This document shows positions 1-5,462 of a stretch of DNA of 5,611 nt, piece after piece. Position numbers and translations under genes: made by a program. Under the pieces are notes generated by a model. It did not search any database, was not told the DNA's origin, and was given only the letters and a program-made list of their open reading frames with translations. This DNA comes from Planctomycetota bacterium (lineage in GTDB: Bacteria > Planctomycetota > SZUA-567). Numbering within the stretch: position 1 is the first letter of the stretch; every line of letters begins with the position of its first letter. The stretch is taken from positions 1 to 5,611 of the forward strand of contig JAITKH010000256.1 of the NCBI GenBank assembly GCA_031278535.1. Direction: 5' to 3'.

Positions 1-1
1 A

Positions 2-106
2 GAGTGGTTGCCGGTGAATCCAGGGCAAGTATTGGCGGCAATTGCCTCTCCAATTGAAGGCTTCACCGTAAACCACTTCGGAATGGGTATAATTGTCCGA
101 AAATAG
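2..106 (+). CDS. Possible C-terminal tail of a plus-strand gene entering from the left edge
   Basis: Frame 2 of the plus strand is open from the window edge for 34 codons and ends with TAG at 104-106. The peptide starts EWLPVNPGQV and ends NHFGMGIIVRK, a plausible composition for a protein tail, but I recognise no family. If real, the gene converges on the lipoprotein gene that ends at 201, and the small hairpins at 106-157 would sit between the two ends. If TAG were read through, the frame would continue 11 codons to TAA at 140-142. A run this short is expected by chance fairly often, and the minus strand is also open here from a GTG, so this is a weak call. Confidence 0.2.
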   Translation, partial: EWLPVNPGQVLAAIASPIEGFTVNHFGMGIIVRK

Positions 107-157
107 CCAATTTTGGCAAAATCCTGTTGTTTTGGAAAATAAATGGCTAAAAAGCCC
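106..157. terminator. Two small AT-flanked hairpins, possible terminator region
   Basis: Two short stem-loops lie just past the end of the lipoprotein gene. One is GCCA-N4-TGGC at 106-117. The other is GGCT-AAAA-AGCC at 145-156. Read on the minus strand, the second is followed by ATTTATTTT, a T-rich though broken tract about 50 nt after the lipoprotein stop codon. The stems are only 4 bp (5 bp with a tight loop for the first), so they would be weak intrinsic terminators. They could also serve a convergent plus-strand gene. Confidence 0.25.
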
Positions 158-200
158 TGCAAAACAATCTTTTTGACCGGTGAACGGCTACGTTGGACGA

Positions 201-923
201 TCAGAAGCCTCCGCGCATGGCCATGGCCGGACTGGCAATCCACTCCCCCGAAACGTCGGCGGCGGCTATGCCGGAAACGGATGCGGGTATGGGCAATTGA
301 ATCGGCAAGGGCGCCAAGGCGCGCCGGATAATTTCCGCGCGATTCGGACTGGCTTGTTCAGGCGACATAGTAATTTCCGGCAATCGGAGCGATACGGGAG
401 AGACATTCCCGGGATTGCGGTACCGATCCGGATCGAGTTCCGGTATGGGGGCCCGCGCGGCCGCCGGGAGGGCGACCGCATAGGAAGTCTGCATCGGAGG
501 AAGCATGTCCGCCCTGGCAAGGACAAGATCTGGAGTAGGCTGGATCAGAGGCATCGACTGGAGCATGGCCGGGGATGGAGAACTGGAGATCGGGCCGACT
601 AACCCGGAAGGAATCTGGGAAGATTGTGCCTGGAACGGATCGGGAAGATTGGGGGACGGCCGGGAAACAGCGACAGGAACTTGGGCGACGGCATAATTCG
701 AGGCCGGTGCGCTCGAAAAGGAATCGTTGCGGAGCACAGTCGGTGCGAAAGTTGGGGCACGATAGGCAGACGCCGCCAGAACTTCGGCCGGGCGGGCAGT
801 GCGCCGCTCTCTCGCAACGGGACGGTTCAGGGCGGTTTGCCTGTTTCGTTGACAGCCGGAAATAGACAGGCCGAAAGCCAGTATGCCCAACGCCAGGGCA
901 GCAAAAACATGTCTGTCAGGCAT
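201..923 (-). CDS. Putative lysine-free, Pro/Ala/Ser-rich lipoprotein
   Basis: The 240-residue product begins with a lipoprotein signal peptide: a short basic N-terminus (MPDRH), a hydrophobic core at about residues 6-20, and the lipobox I-S-G-C at 21-24, making Cys24 the predicted lipidated first residue. Gln follows the cysteine, and by the enterobacterial +2 rule this favours the outer membrane. The mature part is low in complexity and rich in Pro, Ala, Ser and Arg. It has no lysine at all against about 20 arginines and looks extended or disordered. A loosely repeated S-x-Y-A-V-A motif occurs near residues 75 and 146. I recognise no domain, so the function is unknown; a cell-envelope spacer or surface protein is only a guess. 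The start at 923 is chosen because AAGGGTGG (926-933) precedes it and because the frame's earlier start at 1007 lies beside the -10 box. It has its own promoter and ends in TGA. Confidence 0.7.
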   Translation of the reverse strand: MPDRHVFAALALGILAFGLSISGCQRNRQTALNRPVARERRTARPAEVLAASAYRAPTFAPTVLRNDSFSSAPASNYAVAQVPVAVSRPSPNLPDPFQAQSSQIPSGLVGPISSSPSPAMLQSMPLIQPTPDLVLARADMLPPMQTSYAVALPAAARAPIPELDPDRYRNPGNVSPVSLRLPEITMSPEQASPNRAEIIRRALAPLPIQLPIPASVSGIAAADVSGEWIASPAMAMRGGF

Positions 924-1008
924 GACCACCCTTTCGTCCAGTTCTTCCTTCCCTGTTTTTTGCAACGGGGTGGAGAACATCACACTCCCCAATTCCAGAA
1001 CGCGCATG

Positions 1009-1036
1009 ATTATACTATTTCCCTGGCCGGATGCAA
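1009..1036 (-). promoter_or_regulatory. Sigma70-type promoter of the lipoprotein gene
   Basis: On the minus strand a perfect TATAAT -10 box (1009-1014) lies 16 nt from a weak -35, TTGCAT (1031-1036), which matches the consensus only in its first three bases. Transcription would begin near 1002, leaving a leader of about 79 nt before the ATG at 923. The weak -35 next to a perfect -10 suits an activated or otherwise regulated promoter, and an inverted repeat lies directly upstream. Confidence 0.6.
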
Positions 1037-1059
1037 GTGATATGCTGATCGCGGATTGG

Positions 1060-1096
1060 AATTGTGAAAATAGCCTCCGGGTCGAAAATCACAATT
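1060..1096. promoter_or_regulatory. Inverted repeat AATTGTGA-N21-TCACAATT, candidate operator
   Basis: Perfect 8-bp arms at 1060-1067 and 1089-1096 are separated by 21 bp. The half-sites face each other about 29 bp centre to centre, close to three helical turns, so they lie on the same face of the DNA. The site covers roughly -58 to -94 relative to the predicted lipoprotein start of transcription, where activators usually bind. The TGTGA/TCACA cores resemble CRP-type half-sites, but the 21-bp spacing is not the 6 bp used by CRP. The cognate regulator is unknown. Confidence 0.4.
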
Positions 1097-1179
1097 TAAC
1101 GCCGCTGGCAGTATACAATCGCGATAAAATATCTGCGCTTCGTAACGGAGACAATCGTCTATGCCCGGCGTTCAAGACA

Positions 1180-1863
1180 TTATGATTGTTTCAGCGACAG
1201 CATTTTCCCGACCGCTTTCGCCATTTCCCGGCCCAGAACCGCGAGGCTGTCGGACGAAAGGTGCAGGCCGTCGGCAGGATCGGGATGGATGCATTCTCCG
1301 GCATAGAAAACCGGCAGGCCGCTCCTGGCCTCGATTTTTCGGAAGGCGGCGGGAAGGGCGAGCGACTTTTCCCTGCCGCCGCGAAACGTTTCTCCAAAAG
1401 CTTCCGGATTCTCTTCAATATCGGTGGGGCAAACCAGCAGCGTTTTCGGCGGCCGACGCTTGCCGTCGGCCGGACCGAAAAGAGGATTGGCAGCGACGCC
1501 GGCCAGGATTTCCGTTCCGGTGGCCACATCAATCGGCATGGCGGCGAAGCGGGCCTTGAGATCATTCGTTCCCAGGAAAATGATCACCATGTCCAAAGGG
1601 CGGTGGGAATCGAGAATCGCCCCGAAAGTTTTCAGCCCGTTTCTTTCAATGCCGGGCGGGGAGAGAACGTCGTCGAAGACGGTGGTGCGGCCGTTCAATC
1701 CCTCCTCTACCACCCGAAAGCCGCTCCCGAGAATGTCGGCCATCACGCTGGGCCAGCGAATCGGGTGCGGAAAGCGCCGGCCGAGTCCGCCCGGAACATA
1801 TCCCCAAGTATTGGAATCGCCGTAGCAGAGGACAGTCTGTCGTCCGTCGGTTCCGCCGGCCAT
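1180..1863 (-). CDS. SGNH-fold (GDSL) esterase, arylesterase/acyltransferase-like
   Basis: The 227-residue protein has the SGNH hydrolase hallmarks: block I Y-G-D-S-N with nucleophile Ser17, block II E-G-L-N-G-R-T around residues 54-60, block III F-L-G-T-N-D with oxyanion Asn100, and block V D-x-x-H with Asp198 and His201, giving a Ser-Asp-His triad. The order and spacing, including W-G-Y-V-P after the nucleophile and L-D-M-V-I-I before GTND, closely resemble the M. smegmatis arylesterase/acyltransferase as I remember it. It should hydrolyse or transfer short acyl esters; the natural substrate is unknown. No signal peptide is visible, so it is probably cytoplasmic. Start 1863 is preferred because AAGGGGA (1872-1878) lies 8 nt upstream. 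An alternative ATG at 1887 would overlap the previous stop as ATGA but lacks a usable ribosome site. It is the last gene of the operon and ends in TAA. Confidence 0.9.
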   Translation of the reverse strand: MAGGTDGRQTVLCYGDSNTWGYVPGGLGRRFPHPIRWPSVMADILGSGFRVVEEGLNGRTTVFDDVLSPPGIERNGLKTFGAILDSHRPLDMVIIFLGTNDLKARFAAMPIDVATGTEILAGVAANPLFGPADGKRRPPKTLLVCPTDIEENPEAFGETFRGGREKSLALPAAFRKIEARSGLPVFYAGECIHPDPADGLHLSSDSLAVLGREMAKAVGKMLSLKQS

Positions 1864-1883
1864 GCGCCTGATCCCCTTCCCGT

Positions 1884-2786
1884 TCATTCCTGGAGCAGGA
1901 GGCCCATGGCCGCTCCGGCCACCAGGATCCGGTTTCCCTCTTCGTTCTCCGGTTTCGAAATGCAGGCGTCCACGCCGTTTCCCGGCGCCATAATCTGGTC
2001 GTACTTCTCGATGGCGGAGGTGCAAATGACGAAATGGCAGGGAATGAGCCTGTGGACAATCTTCAGTTCGCGGCAAAACTCCATGCCGTTCTTGCCCTCC
2101 ATTTCCAAATCGCTTACTACAATCCGCGGCCGCTTCTCCAGGGCGATTGGCAGTCCATCCTTCGGTCCGGACGCCCAATCCGTCTGGAATTCGTGATCCT
2201 CGAACAATTTTTTGAGCGAATCGCGCTGATAGGCCGAATCGGAAACGATCAGGACAGTCCGCTTCTGGCTGGATTTGGGAACCGAAAGGAGATAGGAAAT
2301 CAGTCGGCAGGATGCCGAAAGCCGCCGCCTGAGAAGTTTCGTCTCGTTTTCCTTCGCTTCAATGTGGAGCACAGCTTCCCGGTTCTCCTCTCCGCGGCGG
2401 CGCGACGGGCCCTTGATGGCCCGTTCGATATAATTGGCGAGAGCGTCCAGTCTCACCGGCCTTTCAAGAAACGCGTCTGCCCCCTCGTTCACCGCCATGA
2501 GAATATGCTGGATAGGCGTCGCCTCCGGCAGGACGAAGATGAAATGAGGGGATTTTTCCGATTCGGCGGCCGCCTGGAGAGTCTTGACACTGATGGCATC
2601 GTCCGCATGGTAATCCGTCACCAAGACATCCGCCCCGCTCCCGACGATCTCCCTGGCGGCCGTTTCGTGATTTCCGCCGGAAGCGGCGGGGGATAGGAAG
2701 GAAACGCCATACCCACGCTGCCGCAAGCCGGCCGCCACCCGAATCCGTTCCTTCTCATCAGCCAAAGACAATGCAATCTCAGCCAT
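1884..2786 (-). CDS. Tandem receiver-domain (REC-REC) response regulator
   Basis: The 300-residue protein has two receiver-like domains joined by a charged, probably helical segment (about 128-170), and no DNA-binding or enzymatic output domain. REC1 (about 1-125) keeps a candidate phospho-aspartate, Asp58 in V-T-D-Y-H, but its acidic pocket is reduced to Asp10, the switch Thr/Ser appears lost (V-L-P), and the conserved lysine is replaced by Arg109 in L-E-R-P. REC2 (about 176-290) is better preserved: S-D at 182-183, Asp226 in V-V-S-D-L-E-M, Thr256 and Lys278 in I-S-K-P. It may therefore accept phosphate from the neighbouring CheA at Asp226, while REC1 may be a pseudo-receiver or protein-binding module. 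The role could be phosphate sink, adaptor or output. The start follows GAGGCGG (2791-2797), which overlaps the end of the kinase gene, so translation is probably coupled. The stop is TGA. Confidence 0.85.
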   Translation of the reverse strand: MAEIALSLADEKERIRVAAGLRQRGYGVSFLSPAASGGNHETAAREIVGSGADVLVTDYHADDAISVKTLQAAAESEKSPHFIFVLPEATPIQHILMAVNEGADAFLERPVRLDALANYIERAIKGPSRRRGEENREAVLHIEAKENETKLLRRRLSASCRLISYLLSVPKSSQKRTVLIVSDSAYQRDSLKKLFEDHEFQTDWASGPKDGLPIALEKRPRIVVSDLEMEGKNGMEFCRELKIVHRLIPCHFVICTSAIEKYDQIMAPGNGVDACISKPENEEGNRILVAGAAMGLLLQE

Positions 2787-2795
2787 GGCGCCGCC

Positions 2796-4952
2796 TCATT
2801 CCATAATCATGATTTCGAACAGACCGACCGAGTAATGGCGTTGAAGCTGGTTCCTGAAAAAACGGTTAATCTCTTCAAGCGAGAGTCGCGAGGCGAACAT
2901 AATTTTTATCCTGTCCTTGACCACGCCCTTTTCGATGCGCTCGAGCGAAGGAACGCTGTCGATGACGTCGGCCACCATGGTCAGGCGGCGGATAATCAGA
3001 TAGGCGAGAAGCGACGCGTCCTGAAACGACGGCTGGATGGCAATCATGCCTTGGCAGATATTGACGCACGGATCCGCCATCTTGGCATGATAAAGAAGTT
3101 GGCCCAGGGGGGAGAACTGGAAGTTCCCTTCGGAGGAGTCCGTCTGCTCCGGTTTTTCCGTGACGGTGGTTTCGCCCAGGCGGCAGTTTTTCAGGGCTGC
3201 CAGAAGTTCCGGATCCGCCACTTCGTACCCCCGCCCGGCCCGGATTTCGGAAAGTCCCGTCTCCAGGATTTTCACCGAATCCAGCAGCATGTCGATTATC
3301 CCTTGATCGACGGCAAGCTTTTTTTCCCGCACCCGATCCAGCACCGACTCCACCTCGTGCACGAAGGCGCCGATGCCGGTAAAGCCGGTCATCATAAAAT
3401 TGCCTTTGATGGAGTGAAAATGCCGAAAAATGGTATTGATCCTGGTTGCGCTTTCCGGCTCCTTCTCAAGCTGGAAAATGTCTTCGTTCAATTCTTTCAG
3501 GATATCGCCGATCTCGATGAAAAACTGTTCGGCCAAGCCGTCGCCCATCTCCGTCGCCGGAAGGGGAGGGAGGGGGTTGTTTTCCGCCGCCGAGCCGGAA
3601 ACAGCCGGGCCGGTCGCCTTGTCCGGCGGGCCGGGAATCGGCGGAATTTCAGGCAGGCCGGATTCAAGCGGAATGGAATCGGCGCCGAACGCCAAGGCGG
3701 CGTTGGGATCGAGGGTTGTGCCGGTGGCCATGGCGATAAGTTGAAAGGGATCGATTATCATCCCGAGCTGGCTGCCGCCAAGAATGGTGGTGCCGGATAT
3801 GCCGCTGGCCTTGAAACCGTCGGGAAGCGGAATCAGCACCAGTTTCTGGGGCCGGATGAACTCCGAGACCCTGCAGGCGATTCGGCCGTTCTTGGCTTCG
3901 ACGATAATGATGGAAACGGCTTCGGATGCGGGATCGTCCCCAATGGGGCGGCCGGTCAGCAACTGGAGAAGATCGTGCAAGGGCAGGATGGTGTTCAGGT
4001 ACATGATGCTTTCGGACCTGCCCATGGTCGTATTGATTTCGCTTTTGCGGATGGAATGGGTGGCGACGACGTTCCCGACCGGTACGGCGAAAAACCCGTC
4101 CCCGGCGCGGATGATGACGGCATCGGTGATGTTAACGGCCGAAAGCTGGGGTATCTTATAGGTGAACTCGGAACCCTGGCCGGGGGCGGTATCCACAATG
4201 ACCTCGCCTCCCAATGCCTCGACGGTGGACTTCACCACATCCATTCCCACGCCCCGTCCGGAAATTTCGGTCGCCTCGCGGGTCGTGGAGAAGCCGGGGC
4301 TCATAATCAGCTCCTGGCATCTTTCGGGGGAGAGGATGGTTCCGGCGGGCGCCAGATCTTTTTCGATGGCGATCTGGCGGATCAGATCGTAGTCAAGTCC
4401 CTTGCCGTCGTCCCTCACCGAGACGTAAGTGAATTCCTCTTTCTTGTAAGCGGATAGGACCAGTTTGCCGGTCGGCTGCTTCCCAACATGCTGCCGCACC
4501 AGCGGGTCCTCCAGTCCGTGGTCGACAGCATTCCGGATCTGGTGGGCAAGCGGTTCGTAAAGGCGTTCGGCAACAGTCTTGTCCACCAGGGTGTCCTCGC
4601 CCACGATTTCGAAGTCCACCTGCCGTCCGCGTTTCCTGGAAAGGTCCCGGACCAGGCGGCGGAAACGGAGGAACGTCTACTTGATCGGGATCATGCGGAT
4701 GTCCATAACCAGGTGATGAAGATCGGAGGAGATGCGGTTGGTGCTCATCGATGCCAACTTCACCATGTCCATCGTCTCCCTGTCCACTTCCGAGGCGATG
4801 TTGTTCAGGTGGCGTTGGAGGATGGAAATGTTGGAAGCGGCAATGATAATCTCGCCGGTAAGACCGAGCAGCGTGTCGAGATGGGAGATTCTGACCGGCA
4901 TTCGCTCAATCTCGGGCGCGACTTTTTCGTGGGAATCCAGGTTACCATTCAC
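2796..4952 (-). CDS. cheA: CheA-type histidine kinase with permuted domains and an in-frame TAG
   Basis: This reading frame of 718 sense codons plus one internal TAG (codon 92) encodes a CheA-family kinase. Domains in order: P3 dimerisation hairpin (about 18-108); P4 ATPase (about 112-270) with N-box H-Q-I-R-N-A-V-D-H-G (Asn141), G1 D-D-G-K-G (181-185), F-box P-G-F-S-T (219-223) and G2 G-R-G-V-G-M-D (232-238); P5 CheW-like (about 271-411); a proline-rich linker (412-471); P1 Hpt with phospho-acceptor His513 in H-S-I-K-G; and a C-terminal P2-like segment (about 616-718). Canonical CheA has P1 and P2 first, so the order is permuted. All kinase motifs appear intact. It probably phosphorylates the adjacent regulators. 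The GTG start has AAGGA 9 nt upstream and overlaps the CheY-like stop by 11 nt. If TAG terminates, the downstream part has no good start: its first candidate, GTG at 4619, is simply an internal valine codon. The gene ends in TGA. Confidence 0.85.
4677..4679 (-). other. In-frame amber (TAG) codon inside the kinase gene
   Basis: The sense strand reads ATC CCG ATC AAG TAG ACG TTC CTC CGT TTC, that is I-P-I-K-stop-T-F-L-R-F, and continues without a shift into R-R-L-V-R-D-L-S-R-K. In CheA homologues this is the M-V-P-I-x-x-x-F-x-R-F/Y stretch linking P3 to P4, where the residue at the TAG position is variable. A single base change from CAG, AAG, GAG, TCG, TTG, TGG, TAC or TAT would produce it. No other stop or frameshift occurs in the remaining 626 sense codons of the gene. 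Confidence 0.95.
4677..4952 (-). CDS. Product of the kinase gene if TAG stops translation: isolated P3 fragment
   Basis: Under the standard code, translation from the GTG at 4952 ends after 91 residues and gives only the CheA P3 dimerisation helices: V-R-I-S-H-L-D-T-L-L-G near residue 20 through M-D-I-R-M-I-P-I-K at 83-91. This is the first part of the kinase gene and is listed separately because a standard gene caller will report it as its own gene. On its own it could at most form or disturb P3 four-helix dimers. I regard it as part of one 718-codon gene and not as an independent small protein. Confidence 0.4.
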   Translation of the reverse strand: MNGNLDSHEKVAPEIERMPVRISHLDTLLGLTGEIIIAASNISILQRHLNNIASEVDRETMDMVKLASMSTNRISSDLHHLVMDIRMIPIK

Positions 4953-5346
4953 GGTCGAATATCCTTGCCAGTACCAGCCGCAGCATGTCGGCCGAAGGCG
5001 GTTTGATGATGTAGTCGTCCGCTCCGAGACGCAGGGCCCGGAATATGTACTTGGCGTCGTCGTGGGTTGAAATGATGACTATGGGAAGACGACGGTACCG
5101 AGGAGTGATCCGAAGCGCCTCAGTCAATTCGAAGCCGTCCATCTCGGGCATCACCAGGTCGCTGATGACCAGATCGAAGCCGCCTTCCTTCAATATCGCT
5201 TGGGCCTCTAGTCCATTCTCGGCTTCGCGAACGACAACCCCCAGCCCGACCAGAATGTCCTTTATTGCGTGCCGCACCGCTGGATAGTCATCCACAATGA
5301 GTACGGATTTGCCGTTCAGCGAAGCGTTATCGCCAGCTACCGCCAT
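4942..5346 (-). CDS. CheY-type single-domain response regulator
   Basis: This 134-residue protein is one receiver domain with every key residue: acidic pair Asp19-Asp20 (L-I-V-D-D), phospho-acceptor Asp63 in S-D-L-V-M-P-E-M-D-G, switch Ser93 in V-I-I-S-T, and Lys115 in I-I-K-P. It has no output domain, so it should act by binding a partner, as CheY does at the flagellar motor or elsewhere; the cognate kinase is presumably the CheA-like protein encoded next. Start 5346 is chosen because AAGGA (5353-5357) lies 6 nt upstream and the length then fits the CheY family. An earlier in-frame ATG at 5436 lies within the -10 box of the promoter and would add a low-complexity Ala/Gly/Met-rich extension. 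It is the first gene of the operon. Its TAA stop is overlapped by the GTG start of the kinase, which implies translational coupling. Confidence 0.92.
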   Translation of the reverse strand: MAVAGDNASLNGKSVLIVDDYPAVRHAIKDILVGLGVVVREAENGLEAQAILKEGGFDLVISDLVMPEMDGFELTEALRITPRYRRLPIVIISTHDDAKYIFRALRLGADDYIIKPPSADMLRLVLARIFDREW

Positions 5347-5428
5347 TGCGTTTCCTTGCCTTCCAGCTGGGCCTTTCCCTCCCCGCGGCCCGGACGAGGC
5401 CATCATCCTGGCCGCCGCCATATCCTCG
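5347..5428 (-). promoter_or_regulatory. Leader of the chemosensory operon with a GC-rich inverted repeat
   Basis: From the predicted transcription start near 5428 to the ATG at 5346 the untranslated leader is about 82 nt. It contains a 6-bp inverted repeat, GCGGCC (5385-5390) and GGCCGC (5410-5415), with a 19-nt loop, inside which a smaller GGCC/GGCC pairing is also possible. The ribosome binding site AAGGA at 5353-5357 lies downstream of this stem and stays free. No known riboswitch or attenuator is recognised. Confidence 0.3.
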
Positions 5429-5434
5429 ATCACC

Positions 5435-5462
5435 ATTATATGCTTCTCGCCGACATTGTCCA
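5435..5462 (-). promoter_or_regulatory. Strong sigma70-type promoter of the chemosensory operon
   Basis: On the minus strand TGGACA (5457-5462, five of six matches to TTGACA) is followed by a 16-nt spacer and a perfect TATAAT (5435-5440). Transcription would start near 5428. It is the only good promoter seen upstream of the four tightly spaced genes and rules against the alternative CheY start at 5436, whose ATG lies within the -10 box. The motif matches the housekeeping sigma factor and not a flagellar sigma28 or sigma54 promoter. Confidence 0.7.

Larger units (their letters stand above)
924..1179. other. Intergenic region between the esterase stop and the lipoprotein start
   Basis: This 256-bp stretch separates the end of the chemosensory operon from the lipoprotein gene. 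It holds the lipoprotein promoter, an upstream inverted repeat, and about 80 nt of untranslated leader. I see no convincing intrinsic terminator for the operon: the only nearby stem, AGAC-GATT-GTCT at 1149-1160, has no T-tract on the minus strand. The base composition is clearly more AT-rich than the flanking genes, and no convincing ORF lies inside it. Confidence 0.6.

Noticed and set aside
88..93. Plus-strand TATAAT as a promoter
   Set aside because: No acceptable -35 at 16-18 nt spacing and no convincing gene downstream on the plus strand.
143..331. 62-codon plus-strand frame starting MAKKPCK
   Set aside because: Mostly antisense to the end of the lipoprotein gene, Arg/Trp/Pro-rich, with only a poor ribosome site.
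201..1007. Earlier start at 1007 for the lipoprotein
   Set aside because: That ATG lies directly beside the -10 box near the predicted transcription start, and the extension would place 28 polar residues ahead of a clean lipoprotein signal peptide.
1060..1070. Resemblance of AATTGTGA to the lac operator
   Set aside because: The match is limited to eight bases, and the second half-site and spacing do not fit lacO; it is better explained by the inverted repeat itself.
1180..2178. Esterase frame extended upstream to 2178
   Set aside because: The extra residues overlap the REC2 coding region in another frame and resemble nothing; the conserved SGNH block I begins just after the start at 1863.
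1186..2196. 336-codon open frame on the plus strand
   Set aside because: Antisense to the SGNH esterase and the double-REC gene, both supported by catalytic motifs; no ribosome site or family likeness.
2835..4457. 540-codon open frame on the plus strand opposite the kinase gene
   Set aside because: It lies wholly antisense to a gene with unmistakable CheA motifs. Its translation is rich in Gly, Arg, His and Asp with no recognisable domain, as expected for a GC-rich antisense shadow.
4942..5436. Earlier start at 5436 for the CheY-like protein
   Set aside because: Its ATG lies within the TATAAT -10 box, so it would not be in the transcript; the start at 5346 has a better ribosome site.
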